64,000 nucleotides of DNA from CBDHFQ01 sp965262565 (GTDB lineage Bacteria > Bacteroidota > Bacteroidia > J057). Positions 37,008 through 45,636 of this stretch are shown here, piece after piece. The notes under the pieces are model-generated. The model saw nothing but the letters and a program-made list of their open reading frames with translations, had not been told where the DNA came from and searched no databases. The stretch spans positions 350,154 to 414,153 of the forward strand of contig CBDHFQ010000008.1 in NCBI GenBank assembly GCA_965262565.1, given 5' to 3'. How positions within the stretch are numbered: position 1 is the first letter of the stretch; every line of letters begins with the position of its first letter. The position numbers and the translations under genes are program-made.

Positions 37008-37778
37008 ATGCATACTACCATACACTACGCTAGAAAAGGTCAAGGGATTCCATTCATTTTTCAGCATGGGCTAGGGGCTAACCGACACCAACCCCAGGGA
37101 TTATTAGGATCGCTGGAAGGGGTAGATCTGATTTCTATGGATTGTCCGGGACATGGAGAGGCACCTTTACCCAAAGATATTACGCCTTCCTTTACTTATT
37201 ATGCTGATCTGGTCATCGACTTAATGAATCACCTGAAACTAGAGAAAGCCATATTTGGAGGGATTTCTATGGGAGCAGGTATTTCTATCAATATTGCATT
37301 GAGATATCCTGAAAAAGTCCAGGCACTCGTATTGCATCGCCCTGCCTGGCTAGCAGAATTCAATCCCCCAACTTTGCTAGTGGTGAAAGAGGCAGCAAAG
37401 CTGATTGGGACCAAAAATGGACTGGAACGCTTTGAGCAACGAGCAGATGTTCAACAATTCAAGCGTGATTTGCCCGCTGCGGCCCAATCGGCTTTAGGCG
37501 TTTTTTCCCCTCTGCAAAGAGAAGAAATTCCTCTGGTCCTGGAAAGTATGGTAGGGGATAGTCCTTTCCAGCATATGTCAGAGCTGGCGAATATTCAAGT
37601 ACCATGTTTAATTATGGGCAATGAGGACGATCCTTTACACCCTTTTGGGATGGCAGAACAATTGAGCAAGGAAATTCGCCATAGCCAACTAGTAAAAGTC
37701 ATTTCCAGATATATTGACGATACTTCACATAGACAAACTGTAACTCAAACCATCTCAACATTTATCAGAACCTTATGA
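37008..37778 (+). CDS. Alpha/beta hydrolase, enol-lactonase-like
   Basis: This is a 256-residue cytoplasmic alpha/beta hydrolase. The oxyanion segment is FIFQHGLGANRHQPQG, DCPGHGEA lies near residue 45, the nucleophile elbow is FGGISMGAGIS with Ser near 89, and the acid is expected around NEDDPLHPFG. The final His is likely the one in DDTSHRQTV. It resembles 3-oxoadipate enol-lactonase-type hydrolases in layout. Its stop overlaps the next start (ATGA at 37775-37778), so the two are translationally coupled. This suggests it supplies or prepares a substrate for the aldolase/dehydrogenase. Confidence 0.85.
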   Translation: MHTTIHYARKGQGIPFIFQHGLGANRHQPQGLLGSLEGVDLISMDCPGHGEAPLPKDITPSFTYYADLVIDLMNHLKLEKAIFGGISMGAGISINIALRYPEKVQALVLHRPAWLAEFNPPTLLVVKEAAKLIGTKNGLERFEQRADVQQFKRDLPAAAQSALGVFSPLQREEIPLVLESMVGDSPFQHMSELANIQVPCLIMGNEDDPLHPFGMAEQLSKEIRHSQLVKVISRYIDDTSHRQTVTQTISTFIRTL

Positions 37779-39745
37779 TCAGCAATTGGAACGATTCAAC
37801 CGCAAATGAACTGAATGGAGATTTACTGAAACTCCGTGTATATAGCTCACGATTGTTGGGCAATGATGAAGATTTAGTGATGCATGGGGGAGGAAACACC
37901 TCTGTGAAGGTAAAAGAACAAAATATTTTTGGAGAGGAAGAGGACATCCTTTACGTCAAGGGAAGTGGGTGGAATCTGGGAACCATAGAAGCAGAAGGGT
38001 TCGCTCCGGTTAGGCTTCAAACATTGCTGAAATTGGCTGAGTTGGATAGCTTGTCAGACATGGATATGGTGAAATACCAGCGAATGGCGATGACCAACCC
38101 TTCTGCGCCTAATCCTTCCGTGGAGGCCATTTTGCATGCCATAATTCCATTTAGGTTTGTGGATCATACCCATGCAGATGCAGTCGTTACGATTACCAAT
38201 ACCCCTGGTGGAAGAGAGAAAATCAGAGAAATCTATGGTGAAAATATGTTGATCGTCCCTTATGTAATGCCAGGATTTGTGTTAGCGAAAGAGATCTATC
38301 AAATGACTAAAGGGAAAGATTGGAGTACATTGGAGGGAATGATTTTAATGAATCATGGGGTGTTCACGTTTCATCATGAGGCTAAGGAGAGTTATGAAAA
38401 AATGATTGAGATTGTTTCCAAAGCGGAGGATTATCTGAGCCAACAAGGAGCTAAGTTTGAAGTGGATGAATTTCCTGTAGTGGTAGATAGCTATAAAATT
38501 GCCCATATTCGTCATAAAGTATCTAACCTATGGGGAAAACCCGTATTGGCACGAATAGATCACTCTCCAGAATCAGTAGCGTTCAGTAATTTGCCTGGAT
38601 TAAAAGAGATAGCGAATAGAGGACCACTTACGCCAGACCATATAATCAGAACAAAACGCACTCCGCTAATTCTGTCTAATACTATGGACAATTCCTTAGC
38701 GACTTATCAACAGGAATACATTGAATATTTTGATGCTTACCATTCTGAAGAACATATGATGCTGGATCAGGCTCCTAGATGGGCGATTCTTCCTGGATTA
38801 GGTTCTCTTTCTTTTGGGCCAACGGTGAAGCACATAAGAATTATCGAAGATATTACGCGCCACACCAAAAAAGCGATATATCAAGCAGAACAATTAGGTG
38901 GTTGGCAGGCATTGGGGAAGAAGGAATTATTCGAAGTGGAGTATTGGAGTTTGGAGCAGGCAAAATTAAAAAAAGCCGGGAAATCCAAGCCGATGGAAGG
39001 GAAAATTGCTTTAGTTACCGGGGCCGCTAATGGGATAGGGAAAGCTTGTGTAGAAACATTAGTGGCTGAAGGAGCAGTAGTTACTGGTTTGGATATAGAT
39101 CCAGCTATAGAGGATCGTTTTCCACAGAAAGAAGTATTGGGAATAGCTTGCGATGTGACAAACGATAAGCAATTAAAGGAAGCTATTCTTAAGACGGTTT
39201 CACATTTTGGGGGATTGGATATGCTGATCAACAATGTGGGGATATTTCCTAAAAGCTCTCCCATTGCTGACATGGATAGTGATGTGTGGGAAAAAAGTTT
39301 AGCTATCAATTTGAGCAGTCATCAGCGGCTATTGCAGTATTGCATTCCATATTTATCACTGGGTTTTGATGCCGCTGTCGTTTTTGTGGGATCAAAAAAT
39401 GTTCCTGCTCCTGGGCCTGGAGCTGCTGCCTATTCTGTGGCTAAAGCGGGCCTTACCCAATTAGCCAGAGTTGCTGCATTGGAATTGGGAGAAAAGGGGA
39501 TCAGAATTAACGTAATTCATCCTAATGCTGTCTATGATACGGCTTTATGGACCGATGAAGTATTGGGAGCCAGAGCAAAACACTACGGTCTTACGGTGGA
39601 TGAATACAAGCGAAATAATGTGTTAAAGGTGGAGGTAACTTCTAAGGATGTGGCAGGATTAGCTGTGAGTATGTTGGGAAATACCTTCGGCAAAATAACT
39701 GGTGCTCAAGTTCCAATAGATGGAGGAAATATGAGAGTGATTTAA
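37775..39745 (+). CDS. Bifunctional class II aldolase / short-chain dehydrogenase fusion
   Basis: This 656-residue fusion joins a class II aldolase/adducin domain (about residues 1-390) to a short-chain dehydrogenase (about 405-650). The aldolase half keeps the metal-site histidines in FVDHTHADAVVTITN and MNHGVFTFHH, and GGGNTSVKV near the start. The SDR half has the cofactor loop TGAANGIGKA and the active-site YSVAKAG (Tyr and Lys). This architecture is known from proteins annotated as rhamnulose-phosphate aldolase/dehydrogenase, but the substrate here is unknown. It is the central enzyme of the 37-42 kb operon. Confidence 0.9.
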   Translation: MISNWNDSTANELNGDLLKLRVYSSRLLGNDEDLVMHGGGNTSVKVKEQNIFGEEEDILYVKGSGWNLGTIEAEGFAPVRLQTLLKLAELDSLSDMDMVKYQRMAMTNPSAPNPSVEAILHAIIPFRFVDHTHADAVVTITNTPGGREKIREIYGENMLIVPYVMPGFVLAKEIYQMTKGKDWSTLEGMILMNHGVFTFHHEAKESYEKMIEIVSKAEDYLSQQGAKFEVDEFPVVVDSYKIAHIRHKVSNLWGKPVLARIDHSPESVAFSNLPGLKEIANRGPLTPDHIIRTKRTPLILSNTMDNSLATYQQEYIEYFDAYHSEEHMMLDQAPRWAILPGLGSLSFGPTVKHIRIIEDITRHTKKAIYQAEQLGGWQALGKKELFEVEYWSLEQAKLKKAGKSKPMEGKIALVTGAANGIGKACVETLVAEGAVVTGLDIDPAIEDRFPQKEVLGIACDVTNDKQLKEAILKTVSHFGGLDMLINNVGIFPKSSPIADMDSDVWEKSLAINLSSHQRLLQYCIPYLSLGFDAAVVFVGSKNVPAPGPGAAAYSVAKAGLTQLARVAALELGEKGIRINVIHPNAVYDTALWTDEVLGARAKHYGLTVDEYKRNNVLKVEVTSKDVAGLAVSMLGNTFGKITGAQVPIDGGNMRVI

Positions 39746-39843
39746 TGAGTTACCAATTTAGTATTTGTTTATCGTATTAAATTATCACACTGTTAGGTTT
39801 GGATTTTGATTTGTGTACCAATAAATAAACAACCCAATTTTTT

Positions 39844-40704
39844 ATGATAGTACCACATACCTCCAGAGCGGAAATTCTCCAAAAGCTTAGAAGTAAGATC
39901 GAGCGTCGCATTCCCATTTTTATCGCCAGTGCCGGAAGCGGCTTGGTAGCTAAATTATTGGAAAAAGCCGGAGCGGATTGTATTAATACCTTTTCAGGCG
40001 CACGCTTACGAGCTAATGGCATGGGTACTATGTCTATGTTATGGCCTATCCTGGACTCCAACAAGCAAACGATGGATTATACACGTGAGGATATCATGCC
40101 TGCGATCAAAGGGGATGCTTTTATTTGCGCTTGTTTGAACGCTAATGACCCGTTGAAGGATATGCGAATGGTGTTGAATGATTGTAAAGCGATGGGAGTA
40201 TACTCTGTTTCAAATATCGGTCCTTCTATTAGCTATGTAGACAAGGATAGCGAAATTTATCGGGTGATGACTAAGAGTGGGATTTTACTCGATCACGAAA
40301 TAGCCATGTTGTCATTGGCGAAAGAAATGGACATGGTATCTATCGGACTAGCCTTTAATATGGAGGATAGCATCAGAGTCATGGAAGAAGCCCAACCGGA
40401 TGTCTTTTGTTTTCATGCCGGAACCACCAAAGGAGGAATTTCAGGATATGATTCAGGAGAAACCATTGAGCAAACGGCTGCCAGAACTGAGGAAGCTAAT
40501 CAACAATTGAGAAAAATTAAGCCTGATGTGATGTTAATTGCTCATGGTGCTGCCATGGAAACGCCCGAAGATGCAGAATTTATGCTTCGCCATACGAGCA
40601 TCGATGGGATTTGGACGGGATCTTCCACAGAGCGAATCCCTATCGAAAAAGCAGTTTATGGAACGGCCAAGCAATTTGCCGATTTAAGATTTTCAGATAG
40701 TTAG
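39844..40704 (+). CDS. PEP-hydrolase-like TIM-barrel protein (Tm-1 partner)
   Basis: This 286-residue protein of the phosphoenolpyruvate hydrolase-like family forms a TIM barrel related to isocitrate-lyase-type enzymes. Visible features are the opening FIASAGSGLVAKLLEKAGAD, the GARLRANGMGTMSM loop, DVFCFHAGTTKGGISGYD, and the closing IWTGSSTERIPIEKAV. In plants and fungi this domain is fused to the Tm-1-like ATP-binding domain encoded by the next gene, which supports a shared complex. The reaction is not established. It starts 98 bases after the aldolase gene. Confidence 0.88.
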   Translation: MIVPHTSRAEILQKLRSKIERRIPIFIASAGSGLVAKLLEKAGADCINTFSGARLRANGMGTMSMLWPILDSNKQTMDYTREDIMPAIKGDAFICACLNANDPLKDMRMVLNDCKAMGVYSVSNIGPSISYVDKDSEIYRVMTKSGILLDHEIAMLSLAKEMDMVSIGLAFNMEDSIRVMEEAQPDVFCFHAGTTKGGISGYDSGETIEQTAARTEEANQQLRKIKPDVMLIAHGAAMETPEDAEFMLRHTSIDGIWTGSSTERIPIEKAVYGTAKQFADLRFSDS

Positions 40705-40812
40705 GAATAACTAAAAAGGACTAGTATATTATTAGAGCAAATTTTTGCCCTGGAGAGATATCGAAAGTTGAATTCAAGGACTACTACTAACTACTTATCG
40801 CGCTTAATTGAG

Positions 40813-42057
40813 ATGAAAAAAACCATCGCCCTTTTAGTAACCCTGGATACCAAGGATCAGGAAGCTGGATTTTTGAAAGAACAAATTGAGGCCAGAGGAT
40901 TTAATGCATTACTACTAGACATAGGTGTTGTGGGTATAGCAGGGATAGAAGCAGATGTAAGTCGTTCAGAGGTGGTTGAAGCCGGTGGTGGATCACTAGA
41001 GGAACTATTAAAAGACCCTACACGTGAAAAAGCCAATCCATTTGTGGTCAATGGATGTATCAGTATCCTGAGAAGAAGAATTGCTGAAAACCAACTTCAC
41101 GCTGTTCTGGGATTGGGGGGTACCCAGGGAACATCTACTTGTTGTGATATCATGCAGGCTTTGCCTTATGGATTTCCCAAAATCATGGTCTCCACGATGG
41201 CTTCTGGAGATACTTCAGGTTTTGTAGGTATTAAAGATATCACCATGATGTTTTCCGTAAGTGATATTTTGAAGCTAAATCCTTTCACCCGAAAGATATT
41301 AGCGAATGCAGCTGCTGCTGCTTGTGGGATGGCTGATGTGGAAACCAAATTTGTGATGGAGAAAGGGGATAAACCTTTGATAGGTATGTCGAATTTAGGC
41401 GTATTGACAAATGGGGCCATGGAAGCGATTAAGCATATTGAAGCGAAAGGGTATGAAGTGATTGTCTTTCATGCAGTAGGATCTGGAGGTAGGGCGATGG
41501 AGCAAATGATGAAAGAGGGAATTATCGGGGCAGTTTTTGATTATGCTATGGGAGAAATTGCCGATGATGTATGGAAAGTATTGCGATCCGGAGGGCCCGA
41601 ACGATTAACTGTTGCTGGAAAATTGGGATTACCACAAGTGCTTTGTCCGGGAGGAGCGGAACATTTAGGTATTTTAGTACCTCCTAATGAAGTTCCAGAA
41701 AAATACAAACAGCACAAATACGTTTTTCATAGTCCCGTTATTTTTGTTCCCAGGTTAAATGTGGAAGAAATTCAGAGAGTAGCAGACGATATCTGCCAGC
41801 GTTTACAATTCACCAAAGACAAAGCGTATTTTATGATTCCTAAGGGAGGAGTAGGTAGATATTCATATGCTGGGGAGATATTGGAAGACAGAGAAAGCGA
41901 CGAAGCCTTTTTCCATCGGTTAAAGGAGGGATTACCTGATACTATGATAGTGGTAGAAAGGGCGGCCAATGCGGAAGATCCTGCCTTTGTGAAAGAAGCG
42001 GTAGATTTGTTAGTGGAATTGATTGAGGAACGGAAAAAGGTCGATGCCATTCAGTGA
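40813..42057 (+). CDS. UPF0261 / Tm-1-like ATP-binding protein
   Basis: This UPF0261 protein of about 414 residues has a two-lobed Tm-1-like fold. The N-terminal lobe begins KKTIALLVTLDTKDQEAGFL. HAVLGLGGTQGTSTCCDIMQ and KIMVSTMASGDTSGFVG surround the expected ATP site, and the C-terminal lobe has LVPPNEVPEKYKQ and MIPKGGVGRYSYAGE. The tomato homologue Tm-1 binds viral replication proteins, but the bacterial role is metabolic and unknown. I chose the ATG at 40813 over a TTG at 40768. With the TIM-barrel gene before it, it completes a split form of the eukaryotic fusion. Confidence 0.9.
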   Translation: MKKTIALLVTLDTKDQEAGFLKEQIEARGFNALLLDIGVVGIAGIEADVSRSEVVEAGGGSLEELLKDPTREKANPFVVNGCISILRRRIAENQLHAVLGLGGTQGTSTCCDIMQALPYGFPKIMVSTMASGDTSGFVGIKDITMMFSVSDILKLNPFTRKILANAAAAACGMADVETKFVMEKGDKPLIGMSNLGVLTNGAMEAIKHIEAKGYEVIVFHAVGSGGRAMEQMMKEGIIGAVFDYAMGEIADDVWKVLRSGGPERLTVAGKLGLPQVLCPGGAEHLGILVPPNEVPEKYKQHKYVFHSPVIFVPRLNVEEIQRVADDICQRLQFTKDKAYFMIPKGGVGRYSYAGEILEDRESDEAFFHRLKEGLPDTMIVVERAANAEDPAFVKEAVDLLVELIEERKKVDAIQ

Positions 42058-42090
42058 GACATTCACCATTGGCACCATTAAAAATACACC

Positions 42091-42465
42091 TCACAAATTA
42101 CACGCACTTCCTTGCCAAATTACTGTTCCCTTCTGCCAGGAATCGTATATATCGCTGTATTCTTTTTCTGATAAAGTTAATTGGATTCCATGACAGGTAT
42201 AAAATACAGGGACCCATAAGCAATGTGGGCAACAAGATCCTGCTATAATGAGTGGTTGGCCTTTATAAGTGAAGGATTTAAACCAAGAAAATTGCACAAA
42301 AAAGGTACTGGAAGTTGATTCTTCTTCAATAATCTTTTGTAGCCAATCCAGAGAGGTAGATTCAAGTTCATCACATGGAGTTCTTAACCCCGATACCGAA
42401 TCATCATCGCAAGCAAAGAGTAGAGACAACAATAAAATGCTAACATATGATATACTTTTTATCAT
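42091..42465 (-). CDS. Small secreted lipoprotein, unknown function
   Basis: This 124-residue protein has a lipoprotein signal ending at Cys19 (SLLFACDDD). The mature part has a conserved-looking set of cysteines (AGSCCPHCLWVPVFYTCHG) near residues 77-95. The layout resembles small Bacteroidota lipoproteins such as those with a DUF6970-like domain, a tentative match. It converges on the preceding operon, with its stop 31 bases from the end of the UPF0261 gene. Function unknown. Confidence 0.65.
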   Translation of the reverse strand: MIKSISYVSILLLSLLFACDDDSVSGLRTPCDELESTSLDWLQKIIEEESTSSTFFVQFSWFKSFTYKGQPLIIAGSCCPHCLWVPVFYTCHGIQLTLSEKEYSDIYDSWQKGTVIWQGSACNL

Positions 42466-42599
42466 GTGATTTTATTGGTAGACGTAGCTTGAACGAATAA
42501 TGCTGCATTGACGCTAACATTTTCTTCCTATACACGCTTGGTCATTCCACCTGCCAATTCCTCTGAGAATTATATATATTACCCATAAATTACTTGTGT

Positions 42600-43160
42600 A
42601 TGAATCTTGTTACCAAATACTTCTTTCTCATTCATTTGTGTGTGATCGTCTCCGTTTTTTCTATTGCCCTACCTTCAATCATAGCTCAGGAAGCACAATG
42701 AGATACTCCTATAATAAACACACAACTGACAGTAGAAGGGGAAACCATCGCTAATGTAGACATTCAACATGATCTATCTTCTGCCATGTTACACACGGAA
42801 GAAGGGAGTTTTAGGATTGAATTTAATAGAGGAACTAAAAGATGCACGATTTATGAGAACGATGCTGATATTATTGTGGCTCGGGGGCAATATTTGAACA
42901 CGAAAAAGAGGATTCGATTTGTATTTGCGGATAATCAATTTGTCACATTAGAAAAGCGGAAAGAAAAAAAGAAAGGCTATGTCATAGAGAAAAATGGAGT
43001 AAATCTAATGGAGCTACATCATGGTAATATGCAGTCTGCCTCCATACATTGGAAAAACATTCTATTTCAGTCCGTTTTTATATTTAGAAATATGATCATT
43101 GAGGATAATGAGAATGAAGATGATTTCTTCTACTATGTTATCATCCTTGGAAATTGTTAA
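42600..43160 (+). pseudogene. Secreted protein gene interrupted by an in-frame TGA
   Basis: An ATG at 42600 starts a good signal peptide (MNLVTKYFFLIHLCVIVSVF to about residue 30, ending SIIAQ). The frame meets TGA at 42699-42701, just after the cleavage site. The same frame then stays open to TAA at 43158-43160 (about 152 codons, reading DTPIINTQLTVEGETIANVD after the stop). The mature part is a beta-rich domain of unknown family. A single base change (TGA to TGG or CGA) would repair it. It is either recently broken, mis-sequenced, or starts at the internal Met (42786) without a signal. Confidence 0.6.
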
Positions 43161-43203
43161 CCAAAGGAGAGGGACAAATGAGTTTTTAGGAAGATGATTT
43201 TTA

Positions 43204-45477
43204 TTAAGTTGTTTGGGCCATTTTTGATTTAATGATGTGTGGGTACCATTTTTCAATGACCTTTTGAATATCTTCCTTTTTGATGGGTTTCAATAGAAAA
43301 TCTTGCATACCTGCCTCGAGGCACCTTTGTCGATCCTCCTCCAGAACATTCCCACTGGTAGCTATAATAATAGGGTGGTTTAATTTGGTAATCTTTCTAA
43401 TGATACTGGTAGCTTCCACTCCTCCCATTACAGGCATTTGCATGTCCATGAAAATCAGATCATATGATTTATTCTTGCATAATTTTGTAGCCTCCAACCC
43501 ATTATTAGCTGCATCCACTTTATAGCCCATCACTTCCAACACCTTTAACAGAAATAGTTGATTAATTCGATTATCCTCTGTAACCAAGATATTAAGTGGA
43601 AATTCCCTGGAAAAAGATGAGGACGAGTTTGATACAGGACTCACCTTAGGAACATGCTCTGTATCGTTTTGAAAAAGGTTAATGAGATATTTTGCTAGCT
43701 TTTTAGAAAATACTGGTTTGTTCATCCATTGATCAAATGTTGCCTTTTGTTCCTCTGTAATAACATGAGAAGAGGTACAAAGGATGGTAGGTATATTCTT
43801 AAATTGAGGAAGTCGCTTAAGTCGTTGAATAAAAGTAAATCCATCCATTAATGGCATCTGCATGTCTGTGATGATAGCGTCGGGAAGTCGGGATACATGA
43901 TTGGCCGTTTGAAGCGCTGAAAAGGGAGATTGGAAAGACCGATATTGCATGTTCCAGATGTTGCAGAATTTTTCTATTATAGTTAAATTCAGCATATTAT
44001 CATCAACTAACCATACAAACTTTCCTTCGAGATCTTGAGTAACAGGCGAATTTATAGTGGTCACTTCTTCATTTGCTTTGGAGAAAGAAAGGACAAACTT
44101 AAAATCAGATCCTTTTCCCAAAGTACTATTCACCTCTATGGTTCCACCCATCAATTCTACTAGATTTCGAGTAATCGTTAACCCAAGGCCAGTACCTCCA
44201 TAATTTCTGCTGGTAGAAGTTTCTGCTTGAGTGAAGGGCTCAAATAACTGGTCGAGTTTTTCTTCAGAAATGCCAATCCCTGTATCAATCACATGCCATT
44301 CCGTATTTACCTTATCTTTTTCTTCTGATATCAATGCTACTGTCAGATAAACATGACCTTCTTGAGTAAATTTTATGGCATTTCCGATCAGATTAGTTAG
44401 TATTTGTCGGATTCTCAGCTCATCCCCCATGACTTGGCCGGGAAGTTTCATATCCCAATCTATAATCAAATCAATCTCTTTTTTACTAGCCTGAACTGAA
44501 AGTAAAGAAATCGTATTTTCGACGACCGTTTGCAGATGAATAGGTTCGGATTCAATGACAATTTTTCCAGCTTCAATTTTTGATACATCTAGTATATCGT
44601 TAAGAATAAATAGAAGGCAATTGGTACTTTGGTAAATAGCACTGACATATTCTTTTTGCTCATCGTTAAGCGGAGTTTGATGGAGTAATTCCGACATTCC
44701 AATGATCCCATTCATAGGGGTTCTAATTTCATGACTCATAGTGGCCAGGAAACGTGATTTGGCATTATTTGCCGCTTTTGCCTGATTATTTCCCTGGATT
44801 AAATCTTCCTTTTGTTTGTGGAGTCGATCGTTAGTCATCTTCCATTCATGGAACGCTTTGTTGAGGGAATGTATCAATGGCCTAAAGATAAAATGAGTCT
44901 CGAGTATCAGTAAGCATATGCCCAGGCCATAAAAAATAAATTCAAGGATTCCTAAATAGGAATTGTAATTAACAGATTCTGATTCATATTGATTCACAAT
45001 AGTATCCATCAAAGGAAGAAAATTAGCTTCTTCTTTGAGGAGAAGTTCTAATTGGATGCTATCAAAATGGGTGATAAGGGTTTTGACAGATATTACTATT
45101 TGCTCTTTATGAGGTGTCAGTTGTTGAAATAATGAGTCAATGGTAGGACTGTTGGCTGATTTCTCTTTTTTATTATGTATCAACCAATTATGAGATTGAA
45201 TAAATATCGCTAAGGTTTCACGAATGTCGGACCTCCAATAGTCATTATCCCTATGTTTCAATTGCCTGGGATGGTGGTAAGCCAATATAGATTTTACTAA
45301 TCGCTGGCTCAGCATCCGTTGTCTTCCTGCTACATTAATGGTGAGGCCATCACCCTTTTTGCGATGTAATCGATACTGAATGATGATCTGATTAACAGTA
45401 ATCAGAATACTAATAGTAAGTAGCGCGAGGAGATATATTTTTTTTACCTTTCGTACTTCTTTAAATAAATAATTCAA
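43204..45477 (-). CDS. Hybrid sensor histidine kinase with two receiver domains
   Basis: This 757-residue membrane sensor has a helix at about residues 12-30 and a periplasmic PilJ-like/type IV pili sensor domain (GLTINVAGRQRMLSQRLVKS, the nitrate-sensor-type helix). A second helix lies near 180-200, followed by a HisKA domain with the phospho-His in MSHEIRTPMNG near 247 and a HATPase domain with NAIKF, DTGIGISEEK and GTGLGLTITRNL. Two receiver domains follow, with acceptor Asp in ITDMQMPLMDG near 538 and in FMDMQMPVMGG near 679. The ligand is unknown. No cognate response regulator with an output domain is adjacent. Confidence 0.92.
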   Translation of the reverse strand: MNYLFKEVRKVKKIYLLALLTISILITVNQIIIQYRLHRKKGDGLTINVAGRQRMLSQRLVKSILAYHHPRQLKHRDNDYWRSDIRETLAIFIQSHNWLIHNKKEKSANSPTIDSLFQQLTPHKEQIVISVKTLITHFDSIQLELLLKEEANFLPLMDTIVNQYESESVNYNSYLGILEFIFYGLGICLLILETHFIFRPLIHSLNKAFHEWKMTNDRLHKQKEDLIQGNNQAKAANNAKSRFLATMSHEIRTPMNGIIGMSELLHQTPLNDEQKEYVSAIYQSTNCLLFILNDILDVSKIEAGKIVIESEPIHLQTVVENTISLLSVQASKKEIDLIIDWDMKLPGQVMGDELRIRQILTNLIGNAIKFTQEGHVYLTVALISEEKDKVNTEWHVIDTGIGISEEKLDQLFEPFTQAETSTSRNYGGTGLGLTITRNLVELMGGTIEVNSTLGKGSDFKFVLSFSKANEEVTTINSPVTQDLEGKFVWLVDDNMLNLTIIEKFCNIWNMQYRSFQSPFSALQTANHVSRLPDAIITDMQMPLMDGFTFIQRLKRLPQFKNIPTILCTSSHVITEEQKATFDQWMNKPVFSKKLAKYLINLFQNDTEHVPKVSPVSNSSSSFSREFPLNILVTEDNRINQLFLLKVLEVMGYKVDAANNGLEATKLCKNKSYDLIFMDMQMPVMGGVEATSIIRKITKLNHPIIIATSGNVLEEDRQRCLEAGMQDFLLKPIKKEDIQKVIEKWYPHIIKSKMAQTT

Positions 45478-45568
45478 TGGTGTATAAATTATTCTAACAT
45501 TGGAACTTATACTTTATTTCCAATGAAAATATCAGAAAATCATATGCTTCCCAGAAGCCGAATCATTA

Positions 45569-45580
45569 GGTAATATTACC
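45569..45580. promoter_or_regulatory. Perfect 12-base palindrome upstream of the kinase
   Basis: GGTAATATTACC is a perfect palindrome without spacer, 92 bases upstream of the kinase start and in the gap after the tricorn gene. It could be an operator, or chance in AT-rich DNA. Confidence 0.3.
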
Positions 45581-45636
45581 CATGTGATATTATGGTATTA
45601 AGTGTAGATAATTGGGCAACCTCATTCATGCTATCA

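Noticed and set aside
38881..39309. 142-residue minus-strand frame within the aldolase/SDR gene
   Set aside because: The sense frame has clear SDR motifs over the same bases, so the antisense frame is a by-product.
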